From Schizochytrium sp. TIO01 (lineage: Eukaryota > Sar > Bigyra > Thraustochytrida > Thraustochytriidae), in assembly GCA_004764695.1 (NCBI GenBank), contig SMSO01000014.1, positions 1,687,148 to 1,751,147 of the forward strand: a DNA stretch of 64,000 bases. Direction: 5' to 3'. The notes beneath the pieces were generated by a model. The model made no database searches and was not told the DNA's origin. It saw nothing but the letters and a program-made list of their open reading frames with translations. The position numbers and the translations under genes are program-made. This document shows positions 20,009 to 30,697 of the stretch, piece by piece; the first letter of the stretch is position 1; each line of letters begins with the position of its first letter.

Positions 20009-22268
20009 ATGGCAGGTAAAACAAAGAAACTTTCACTAACAAGGTCATGGTCACTAGCCCAATTGCTTGCTGTAGCTTGTGCTTTTGTGGTACATCCAGT
20101 GCATGCCATTGACTTTAAATATGGGAAACAAATACAACATGAACAACCAACACTCTGCTGGCACAGGAAATGTGGAAGTGGATGTAACATGGTCTTCAGT
20201 GCCGCTGTTGTCAGAGTCAACAACTTCATATGTGCCCCTTCCCTCAGGCTGCGAATGCCTTGATTTGGCTCAAACAAACAAGACATGTACGGCGTTCCAG
20301 TGTCATGAAACATGTAACTTGAACATTGGTCAGTGTGATGAGTTCTGCTGCAGTGATCCAGATTGTACCTCAGACGACATCGCCCGGTTTCAATCTGTAG
20401 GAGAATGTTTACCTGATGGTAGTTCCACAGATTCAACCCTGTGCACAGATACAACATCACTTGATCAAGTCAACGAGAAATACAATTTATATGTAGAGTC
20501 AGATGACCGAGCACTGAATGGCTTCCTTTGTGTTTCTGTTGTGAATAATCCTATTGAAGGTGAGTATTTCAACCCTCAGACAAGCCTTGTAAACAACTAT
20601 GCCGTGCTAGACTCATCCGATTATACACCAGACTATTCGTTTGCAATTAGCGAGGCATCTGATGCCGAGTCTGGTGAGTCTGCGTACTTGCCAGGTGATA
20701 ATATTATTGCTGCATGGGGCTCAGAGTCTTTACGTGCGATTTGGGGAGGTTTGCTCAGCTTGCCGACGGCAGGGCCAGATGGAACATGCATAGACAACAA
20801 TTACGTCGAGTACGGCACAGATGTTCAGGTGAATGACTGCACCCAAGTAATTATTGACCTTGCAGCCACTTGTCAAGAAGAGTATGGCCCGCTTTCTGCC
20901 ACTCTCTTTGGCGAGCTCCTCCACATAGGCCTTATCCCTTCTGCAACCGTCAGCACGCCTTCATCAAACTGGCAAAAAGTTACTGTTGAAAATCTTTACA
21001 GTAAGTCCTTGAGTAATGGAGCCATTACATCGTTGCAGGAAGCAACATCTGCACCAACTGTATCTCCGACAGCAGCACCCACGCTAGCGACTGGTTCACC
21101 TACTGTAACAACGACTGGTTCTCCAACTTCAGTGAACTCAACAGGTACTCCTACAGATGCACCTACCCCTCAACCAACTGCTGCCCGGCGCCAGCTCCAG
21201 GTTGCTACTGTTCCTACAACAACTTGGGATGCTAGTACACAAACTTGTCAAAATGCTGTGGTGGGCGTAGAGTATACAATTGAGCACAATTCAATCGGTG
21301 AGATCAGTGATTTTCAAGTAGATTTGACATTAGCGAATATCCCATTAGGAGCTTTGGATAGTGTTGCTGTCACTCAAAGCTACCACGTCAACTTTATCAA
21401 TACGGAATCAAACAGCGTCTCCACTGCACCAGAGCGTGTTGTGTCAGGGAACCCTGGCTATATTAAAGGTCTTCCTGTTCAAGCAGGTAGCATCACAACA
21501 CAGGATTCTGGCACCGACGATGAAAAAACAGCGATTGCTTATCTGCCAGATGGGCTAGCCATTATGAGTGCTGCAGGCTCTCGAGGCGACTGTTTTGACC
21601 TAACTGGGTCTTCTAATAAGTGGTACGACGTTATTAGCAACACTTCGGTCATGGAAACACCAGTCTTATTCGGTGTCGACGCAGTATCAACGTGTACAGT
21701 GTCTCTCACCTACAGTGACTTTCAGGATATGACATCGTGGTGTGTAGATCGCCGTAGCGCGCCAATTTTCACCATGGGTGCTGATCGTATTGGGATCTAT
21801 GGAAATGCCAATCCTTGGAGTGCGTGGGAATGGGTTACTTTACACAGGGAAACGTCCCAGCTTTCATCTACTGCGCAGTCTTCTGTTCCAGGAACGTTGA
21901 CCTGTGCGAACATGATCGACCGCGTCAGCATTGAAATCCTTTGGACAAATTCAGGAGAACTAGGAAACCCTCAACCAATGATTCTCACGGCGCGCGCATA
22001 TGTGGACCAGTCAGATTGGCAATGGCGAAAGACTGCCAACAGCAATGCCACGCAGAAATTTACTATTCAGCACACGGTAACCTTTGTGGAGCATAAGCTC
22101 TCTGCAGAAGACCGCTTTGCTTACAAGCCAGAGGTGCCCCCAATCATTCCTGCGATCCCTGCAGATGTATTTTACCCCTTCGATATTGTGTCTGCGGCTC
22201 CCCGTCAAAACCAATTTACATTGGCGGCAGTCTTGCTTTTTGTCTTTGCTTTTGCCCAGGTTTTTTAA
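20009..22268 (+). CDS. TCTN: Tectonic family ciliary transition-zone protein, apparent +1 frameshift
   Basis: Tectonics are secretory-route proteins of the ciliary transition zone (MKS/B9 complex). Family features are a Cys-rich stretch (CECLDL, then IGQCDEFCCSDPDC), NNPIEGEYFNPQT, the hallmark SGNPGYIKGLPVQAG near 21446-21490, and DVFYPF near the C-terminus. A Thr/Pro-rich linker at about 21040-21185 splits the Cys-rich part from the rest. The long frame alone lacks an ATG and a signal peptide. A good signal peptide (MAGKTKKLSLTRSWSLAQ, then a hydrophobic core ending VHA) begins at ATG 20009 in another frame. One surplus base between about 20100 and 20160, for example in GGG at 20123-20125, would join the two into about 752 residues. 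The protein ends in a bare hydrophobic tail with small residues before it (SAAPRQ), like a GPI-attachment signal. Which tectonic paralogue it matches is not resolved. Confidence 0.88.
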
Positions 22269-22541
22269 ACATGATATTGAATTTTTAAACCCCCCTTGTT
22301 TCGTCACAACTAGTCCTTGCTAGCCTTAATTTATTTCTTTTGCGAATGCCAGCAGGAAGTCTTCAAAGGGATATAACTCCAAGTCGAGTCAGATGCAAGA
22401 GTATTGAATCTAAAATAAAATAGGAATCAGGCAGAAATCCAAAAGATCATTTACTAATTGGAAGAATGAATCTATCTAAACTCAACAAGTGAAATGTAGG
22501 GTCAAAACTAGATGCCAACTATCCAGGCAAGAAATGATTAG

Positions 22542-23453
22542 TTACATAAAGTACGTGGGCAGGGACGTCATCATCTGGTCGGGATCACCAGCTTGCTCGC
22601 GGAATATCTTAAACTCACGCTGCAGGTTCTCATCCAGGCTGAGAATTGCGGCAATATTACCACATCGATAGCAGTAGTTAGGGGCACTCCAGACAGTAAC
22701 AAGAATGCTACCAAATTTGTAGTCAAAACCGCTTTGCTGCAGCTGGTGAGCGCGCGCAACAAGTTCAAGGGAGTTGATGTGGTTAAATTGCTTAGTGGGA
22801 GCCTCGCCAAATAGGAAACCAGCGCCACGAGGACTTACGCACCAACCATCAATGTCTTCTGGGTCAGACCACATAAGGTCGCAGAAGGGACCGCGCTGGG
22901 GAATCTCCTGAAGTCGATCCAGAGTTCGGATTTGGTCAATTGTGCGAAGTTCAGGGCTGAGACCACCATGCGTAGCAAGCACACGCCCATCAACGAGGGC
23001 GGCAAGGCAAAGGTAGTCGAATACTTCTACAGAGTATTTCCATGCGTTTGCGTGACCGTATTTACGAATACATTCATCATAGAATCCATAAACTTGCGTG
23101 ATCTGACGAGATTCATGGTTTCCGCGCAACAAGTATACGTGTTTGGGATATCTTGCCTTGAGACAAAGCAATAGCTGGAATGTTTCGACAGAGTGGTGAC
23201 CACGATCTACGTAGTCACCGAGGAAGATGTACTGGGTGTTTGGCACATCCCCGCCAGTACGAAAAAGCTCCAGCACATCGAAAAATTGACCGTGAACATC
23301 ACCACAAATAGTCACGGGGGCGGAGACGGCCACCACGTTACTCTCTTCAAGGAGGATGCCCTTCACCACCTCGCAGATTTTACGGAGAACATTCTCCTCA
23401 AGGAACTCGCCCTTCATCACCTTCTCTAATGCTTCTTCGATAAGGCCTCCCAT
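22542..23453 (-). CDS. Ser/Thr protein phosphatase catalytic subunit, PP4/PP6 type (PP2A family)
   Basis: This 303-residue protein is a complete PPP-family catalytic subunit that removes phosphate from Ser/Thr with a two-metal centre. All signature motifs are present: GDVHG at 51-55, GDYVDRG at 79-85, RGNHE at 110-114, HGG at 162-164, the second metal histidine in RAHQ at 236, and the YRCGN loop shared by PP2A, PP4 and PP6. Features such as [21 protein letters not shown] and FNHINSLEL lean toward PP6/Sit4, while the stretch [15 protein letters not shown] leans toward PP4, so I leave the subtype open. The length is right for the family. The C-terminus reads TYFM rather than the usual YFL, so the leucine that is normally carboxymethylated is replaced by Met. 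The gene converges on the tectonic gene with a 273-bp gap. Confidence 0.96.
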   Translation of the reverse strand: MGGLIEEALEKVMKGEFLEENVLRKICEVVKGILLEESNVVAVSAPVTICGDVHGQFFDVLELFRTGGDVPNTQYIFLGDYVDRGHHSVETFQLLLCLKARYPKHVYLLRGNHESRQITQVYGFYDECIRKYGHANAWKYSVEVFDYLCLAALVDGRVLATHGGLSPELRTIDQIRTLDRLQEIPQRGPFCDLMWSDPEDIDGWCVSPRGAGFLFGEAPTKQFNHINSLELVARAHQLQQSGFDYKFGSILVTVWSAPNYCYRCGNIAAILSLDENLQREFKIFREQAGDPDQMMTSLPTYFM

Positions 23454-24546
23454 TGTTAATACTTGATGGACGTCTAGATGGACGAAACTACTTCAACGCA
23501 GGGAAAAAAGACCAGAAGAACAAAAACAAAACAAAAAAGAAACAATGTCTGACGTGTAATCCCAGGTGATCAAGCTGTTGGATTCTGTTGGATCAAAATC
23601 CCTTTGATCTCAGTTTCCGTAGCGTCAGTTGAACCACTCGGTGTCTACCAGAGCAGAGCTCAATCAGGAGTGGGTATGAGTTATAGTTCGTCGAGATGAC
23701 TTTTGACTTTGAGAATCCTGACTCAAGGCGTCAAGATCTCCCACCTTCAGATTAAAAATTATGCCAAGAACGACTGCCACAGCTAAACACAATGTCTCCA
23801 GATTAATCTGACAAATTGGCAAACCACAACTGCGCACAATCGAAGGCTCAAGGCAGATATTGACCAAGACGACGACGAAGACGTAGGCAAATTGCTTGAT
23901 GAGCAAACTAATCTGTTGCCACACGAGTAGCTGGTCACTGCCTGCTCGAATTCACCGAGGAGCGTAGGGCTGGTCGGGGTCTGCGGAGACCTCGTCGAAG
24001 CGAGCGCAGGGTCAAAGCTTGGCTCGGCTCGGCTCTGCGACACAGCAATCGTCCTCAGGAGGACAATGAAGGCCGAATGAGTGAAGGAATGAGCGCAAAG
24101 AGTCCTAGCTTATTCCCAAGACAGCTACTAACCAGAGCCAACTACTGCCCTTCCTAGTGTTGCAAAATAATTAATTAAATAGAAAGCGAGAACCTATGTA
24201 CTAGCAGTTAGTAGCATCTACTATGAGAGTAGATAGATAGATACCTTAGAGAAAAAGCATGAGGCAGAAGAAGTACATTCCCCTGAAGCTATAAGCACAA
24301 GTACAAAGAGGAATTACAATTCACTATATCTAAATAATTCAATGTAAATGTAGAGATATACTTCACTTGTGCTGAGACGCTCGGCACTTGGCAGAATGCA
24401 GGAGGACTCGGTGTAATGCGGGATAGGAAATGGTGAAGGTTGGCAGGAAAGGAGTAGTAGAGATGGTGTCGTAAGTATCTTGATTTTTATTTCTTGTGAC
24501 ATTGGTCCTTGAAAGGAGAAGAAGAAGAAGTATAGGCGTTAGTGCG
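23454..24546. other. Intergenic, no gene seen
   Basis: This 1.1-kb region lies between the starts of the phosphatase gene and the 3' end of PIGN, both on the minus strand, and should hold the phosphatase promoter and PIGN 3' UTR. It contains a short AGAT run near 24230-24243. Frames here show no recognisable domain. Confidence 0.55.
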
Positions 24547-27469
24547 TTAATTGGACTTGGTGGCGGAAGGCAAAGTCATAGAAATTCCACGTAAGAACAC
24601 CGATGCGAGCGCAAAGAGGAGAGGAATGAAAATCAATTGGCAATTGACAAAACCGAATTGGGAAATTGAATTACCGATCTCTAGCCAAGACCCCTCGTCC
24701 CGCACCCAGAAGAATAGATGCACAGCAAGCAAATCGCAAAGAGTAAGAACTAAGAAGAAAAGACGATGTGGTGAGACCCCGGACACACCAGCAGCACGAC
24801 GTTCTGCTGATATAATGGTCACAAGAGATGTGACCAGAGTATATGGCACGAGGAGTTTAAAAATCAGAAGGCTTCCCATAAGAAACGGTGAAAACACTGT
24901 CGTAAAACGAAACGAGGAGCTAATCTGAAATGAACTCATGGAAGCAATGTTGCCAGTTCCAAAAAATGCAATGTGAACGAAACAAAGAAACATGAATGCG
25001 CTACGGATGTCATCAATAGAGACACTGGCCTCAAATTCTGGTGTAGAATGCTCAGCGCCACCGCTCTTGGGCTCGGGCCCTCCTCTCTTCATCTTGAAGG
25101 CATAAAACATAGCTCGTTCTAGAACGAGCCACTGCATAAGGGTGAAACCTAATGCAACATAAAAGAGGACTTCAAAGTTAACACTCAACAAACAATAAGG
25201 TGTGGCAAGGCCAGCAAATATCGAAAGGTAACGCTTGTAAGGGGTGGTGGACGAATACACAACGAGAATTGGAGAGACAACAAAAGCAGCCCACGTAAGC
25301 ACCTGATTGATCAATGGTAACCCCTCCTTAGCACGTAGGCTCATGTCAGTTGTAAGCGACAAAACTGTTGCCAAGAGAATTAGCCCAAGCTGCGCTTTAC
25401 GTTGACTTGTAATTCCGTCAAGATCACTTTTGAAGAAAACAAATAAAAGGCCACTCATCAGAATCCCCCCAGCAAGGAGTAATACAGGTTGGTCATTCAG
25501 ATCGAGAGGAATTAAGGTGCAGGCCCCAAGTAACGCACAGCTCCCAAACCATGACGCCCGAATAGAGCGTCCTGATTTAGCTTTAAGCTGTCCTGTATGT
25601 GACTCATAACGAATGACATCAGCGTTCCACAGGGACGGAACAGTGCAAGGCCAGCATGCTAAAGCCAAGAAGAGAATGACGTAAATATTGCGGTATGTGT
25701 AACCATAGACAATGATCTGCGTGCCCGCTACATAAGTGAGAAGCATAATCACTGAGCGCTGGCGCTGTTGAACTGCACTTCGCCATGTTTTCCAGACCTC
25801 AGTACGGCGTGTGATGAGGGCCCAGAATAAACCAGCAAAGAGGAGATAAACATGATACATAAGAGGACTTTCTTCAATCACCTGCATTGCGAGGAGAACT
25901 GCACAAACAATGGTTACAATAACTGAGGCAGGGGTCCAAGCTGGGTCGTTTCCAGCATCATGAATTGTAAGCTCCCCTGCGAGTAAGAAAATCCAACCAA
26001 AGTAGCCTGCAACAATGACGCTTGCAAGATAAGGTCGATCATACACCTGGTAATACCGGAGTGCTTCAATCGATTTTTTCATGGAAATGCGTCCAAACTC
26101 GCCAGCCGCACTAAAGTTTGCAGAAAGCAAACTTTGTTCTGCTGCATGAAGAGCAGCTCGCGACGCGTCTGTCTCGGGAGAGGGTCTAAAAAATAGCTGA
26201 CGCGATCGGCGCATTGCCTCCTTGTATTCTACTTGGATAAGAAGCTGTTGAGCGTTGCGAACAAGCGCTTCGGCAGAATATTTTCCTGGATTCAAATATG
26301 CTTCTGGGAGACGTCCTACAGAGTTTACAGGAACTGGAACACCAATTAGTGACGCTAATAAAGGCGCAACATCTGCTTGCTCAACATCGTGGCGTGCAAG
26401 ATGGGCAAGGCCCCAGTTTCGAGAGAACTCTTCTTCTTTTTTAGCAGAAAATCCCGTGTTAATATCGTTTCGAGGATCGGAATCTCTGGTTTGGTGTTCT
26501 GGCTTGCGGATACCTGCCCCCCATGCAACTAAGGGAGTCCGAGTATTCGTGGGATGTCCATCTCCATGAGCGCCCTGGTCACCCATTCCATGGTCAGAAG
26601 TAAAAATGTACGCTGTGCCGTTGTCCTTAAAGTAATCTTCAAAGAGAGAATGAATTGCTCGAACACCCTTATCAACAAGGGCCATATTCTGATAATATTC
26701 AGGAGCGTGCGGGCGATGCGCGTGGCCATTAGAGTCAAGTCCAAGCAAGTGAAGGAAGAATATGACGCGGTCTTGATGCACTAGAGCGTGCAATGTGGCG
26801 TTTGTCTCAGATTCTTGGAGTAGTTCTGAAGCCTTGTTGAATACCCATGTGTCGAGCATCGTAAGGTCTTTTGCGGCAAAATCTTCCTCTTCAGGAGAGT
26901 AAAACCAATCTGATACATGTTCATGATGTTTAGCAAACATTCGGGTAATGTCTGGACTGCCCCAGAGCCAGGTACGGCGGCTCTGATTAAACACATGGTC
27001 AAAATCTACAGGATTATCTTGCCAACCTCGTGTTACAGCGCTGACATCTTCATAAAAGCCTGCAATCACAGCGACGTGGCCAGGGCGTGACTCTGTGGGC
27101 ACTCGTGTGTGCGAGATACCCCAGCGCCCCTTCGTTTCCACCAATTTCACGAAGAAATGATGTCTTGGCGGTAGGCCAGGTCACTGCATCTGCCTCATAA
27201 TGTGCTTCTCGTGCATTTGCTTTGCCTCGCGCCCTATCTGCATCATGAAATCTAACGTCTCTTCCCATAAATCTAAAGCAAGTATCTGCTCGAAGGCCAT
27301 CTGCAACAAAGAGAACGAGTCTTTTTGCCGGCGGTCGGGCGTCTTCTTCGGGCACCCTTACAGCCGGAATGCCTTCATCGATGGGCGATCTAAAGTAGAT
27401 GTCAAAGATACTGAAGAAGTAGCTCACATGAAACACAAAGCACGTCAAAAGCAGCACATTTCGTTTCAT
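24547..27469 (-). CDS. PIGN: GPI ethanolamine phosphate transferase 1 (PIG-N/Mcd4), one-base frameshift
   Basis: This ER multi-pass enzyme adds ethanolamine phosphate to the first mannose of GPI anchors. The start chosen, 27469, gives MKRNVLLL and an N-terminal membrane helix followed by SIFDIYFRSPI, the family's opening. Catalytic-domain motifs of the alkaline phosphatase superfamily are LFVADGLRAD (metal Asp57), WGISHTRVPTESRPGHVA with the nucleophile Thr, GFYEDVSAV, WLWGSPDI and IFTSDHGMGDQGAHGDG. More than ten membrane helices follow. Two frames are needed: the first (27469 to about 27142) ends at FLREI, and the second resumes at VETKGRW. Dropping one base in the pair at 27141-27142 joins them exactly into 973 residues (human PIGN 931, yeast 919). 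The remaining ~860 codons are open, so the gene looks functional and the extra base may be an assembly error. Confidence 0.95.
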
Positions 27470-30400
27470 CTTACCCGCCTCTCCTCCTCTTTGGCATCTC
27501 CACCCGTGCTTCAATCGTCAATGCGCATCTAGTCTTCATCTCCAATTGCGCCAAACTTTTCCCAATCTCATATTCGTCCCGCCAACTCTGCTAGAAGTCC
27601 TACCGCCCCTTAAGTGCTCTCTACCAGATGACAAACAGCACAAAAGGAATGCAAAAGAGAATCTCCTCTCCAATAACGAACCACGTGTATCTAATCCAAA
27701 TATTATCAGACTCATATGTTCTTAAAGTTCTTAGTGATACAATCCAGAATATCCTAGAGTTGCATATGGCAGTAAAAAGTCGGTTGGCCAATCAATCACC
27801 TTAATTGACGACATGTGGTCAGTAATAATATATGGTGGTAAGAGCGCCGTAAGGTGGTTGGTGTGCACACGAACGGCTTTTAAGAAAAGCGCCAGCACTA
27901 TAGGGATATATAGCCGTCCAGTAGGACTAAATTGAGCGTACTTTGGAAATTACTAAAGAGAGAGAAAGAGAACTCCTTTTTAACGTATGCTGATGAAACT
28001 ACCTTTTCTAGCTAGTATAAACAATAGCCTGAGTAGGCCTAGTTGAAGATGAAAATGTATATCAATATATTTCTTTCAAACAAAGTGAAGAAAGAATGAA
28101 CGAAAAGAGGAGAAAAAAGAAAGACAATTTGGAGTCGAATCGCAACGACATAAAAGAAAGAAAGAGAGGAAATAAGAAGGAAAAAGAGATTTAGATCGAC
28201 CGACTTTAGAGCAATTCCCAAATGGAATTCATCCTACTCCGCATTGCGATGGAGCGCTCCTTCGCGGCGCGATGCGGATTGCCTGCTGGTCGCAGCACAT
28301 GAGCCGACGTCGGCCGGCCCCACTGTGCATGCGTCCTAGGCTTGTTAACTGAGGGCCCGTCAAGCGCACTCCTCGTCGACGTCGACGCTGGAGGCAGCGG
28401 AATCGACTTTTGGCCAGTTTTGTCTTCGAGTTGGTGTCGTTGCTTTATCTCTTATTAAAATGCTCACAGTCCATCTGAACTGCACAGGGTTTTAGAGATG
28501 ACCTCATGGCGATCACTCGAGTGGCAGAGGAGGCGAGAAGTCGTGTCGTTCCTACAAATAGCGTGACGTATTTCTTTAGTGACTTAGAAGAGGCGAGGGT
28601 GCTATATGTTTGCGGGCCCGGTTGTTGTGTTCGTTGCGTTGAGGGGTTGATCTCCGGAAGGTATCGTCGCTTTCGCAAGAGCGGCCTCCGGGGACCTCCG
28701 CTGTGTTGTAATTTTTTGTTGTTGTTAATATGTTGTTTTATGTTGCAAGCTGGACGTGGTGTTGATGAGAGACTGGCAATAAAAATATGGCGATGGCGAT
28801 GGTGACGGAGGCAGCGTGACGCCACAAATGGCGGTAAACGCAGGAATCATCTTATACCGACAGGTAGCCGCGTGCACCTGTAGGGATGACCTGCAAAGAT
28901 TAACCATCTTTTATTTTGGTTTTTTAATTTGCTGCTACTATCCTCCTCCCTTTTCATATATTAGCTTTCTAAATATTGTATGGCAAGTTTCTGGGAACGC
29001 ATGGTTGGTGTCCAAAGGGACAGCTGGGGGCGTATTGCATTCGAAAGGGCTGGTGTCGTGTTGAATATAATACATCCATATAGATGCAGACAGCACAACT
29101 CCTCGGAAGTATGTGTTGCTGAAGGTACATGTTCAGTTTGTAATAATGTTTTGGGGGATCTGAGAAAAAGTTGCGTTGGCGCACCAGCCCGCGCATATGC
29201 CTTTTGACCAGCAATGCATGCATTTTACCACAGGTTGTTTTGTTTAAACGTTTGTCATCACCCACCGGGGTTACAAATGTTCTACTTGCATCTCGAATGG
29301 AGTTGTTAATTGGGTATCATAGAGTGTGAAATGAATTCCGCTTATGATTATTATAGTATCGATCTGTACCTTAATTTATGCGCCATCCGTCATCATTGTT
29401 ATCGCCCGATGTCACAAATTGTGGTCTTCAAACATCTAACCCCCAGCTACATGTTGTCGTAAATTCCCCGTATTATCCCCTCGTTTGTTAAGCCTATATT
29501 GGCGCTACCGTGTAAATGTGAAAAAATGGAATGTGATACGCGCTGGTTTGCGTGGAATGCCTACCGATCCATTGACCTATATGTTTTTGCGTTTGCATAC
29601 ACAAGCAATCTCTGCAAGGTACCTCAGCGTTTATCGGATGAGTTGATATGCTCAAGGTAGTCAAGATTACACCTTTCTCCTCCTGCTGCGGCAGGGCAAG
29701 CATGTTGATGTTCATGCCGGGGATTGGTAGTTCGGTGCAGTAGTTGAAAAACTTCTCTAAACAAGAATTCACAAAATGGTACGCAGACTCAGATTACATC
29801 GAACCCGGTCGTTAATTCGCATGTTGTGTTGCTACGTTTACCCTGTACTTCAAGTTTTATCCAGTTTCAGTTTAGACTCATCTTCACAGGTTGCTAGATA
29901 TACCAGGTGAGCCAAAATGTTTTATGGCGTAATTCACATGTCAAAAGAATGGGATGCAGACATTTAATCTTCACACACCGCATGCTTCAAGGTGAAAATA
30001 ATTTGCTAGCAATGCATATTTCAAACTTTCTGGACGTGAACAGGCTTGATTCCTCGAAAACCAAACCACAGGTTCAGAATGCGAGTCGGACATGTTTTTA
30101 CATCCGTCATCGTCCAGGTAGCGTTAGAATATGTCCTTGTTCGATACTGACCGTTCAGCAGGGCACAAAACACTCAAGATTGCCAGAGATCAATGCCGAT
30201 CACACTTTGCATAACCACGCCTATACAGTTCACTCCTCTACCTTGTGAGTCATTTGTGAATCATTTACGTAGTTGACTCAGACTTACCTTGCTTGAGTCG
30301 TATTTCGTTAAATTTCATAGGAAAGATAATCATGTACGCCGCATTTGCGCTACAGAGTCGGGGAGTTTTAAACAGTATGCGTTTGAAACTTTGTCTCTGC

Positions 30401-30697
30401 ATCTTACAACAAACTGTGTTTAGCAACACGAGGAAGTGCGTGTTTCAGGTCGAGATTATCTTTGCTTCTAGCAATGTGATCTCTGAGGGCCATTCAACAC
30501 GAACCTGCGTACGACCCCTGGTTGTGCAGGACTTCCGTTTCTTTTCCCCTTCAATAGATCAACGGTCAAGCCTCGAAGTCCCAATGTTTCTTGTTTGCCA
30601 TCCTCTAAGAAATAGCTTACTGTAATTTTAGTAATTAGTTCGAGATTTTCTTCATTTCTTTATGCTTGTACGAATATTTTAATTTCTAGATTGCTCG
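27470..30697. other. Intergenic, no supportable gene
   Basis: This 3.2-kb region runs from the PIGN start to the 3' end of the amidohydrolase-like gene. Reading frames of 60-126 codons occur on both strands but none carries a domain I recognise. Composition is uneven: about 28240-28900 is clearly richer in G+C than its AT-rich flanks and contains most of the longer frames. I could not find a tRNA or other RNA gene. Confidence 0.5.

Noticed and set aside
20079-20166. GT-AG intron joining the tectonic signal peptide to the main frame
   Set aside because: The best donor/acceptor pairs (20079-20166, 20090-20166) give either an in-frame stop at the junction or the wrong frame; a one-base surplus explains the data more simply.
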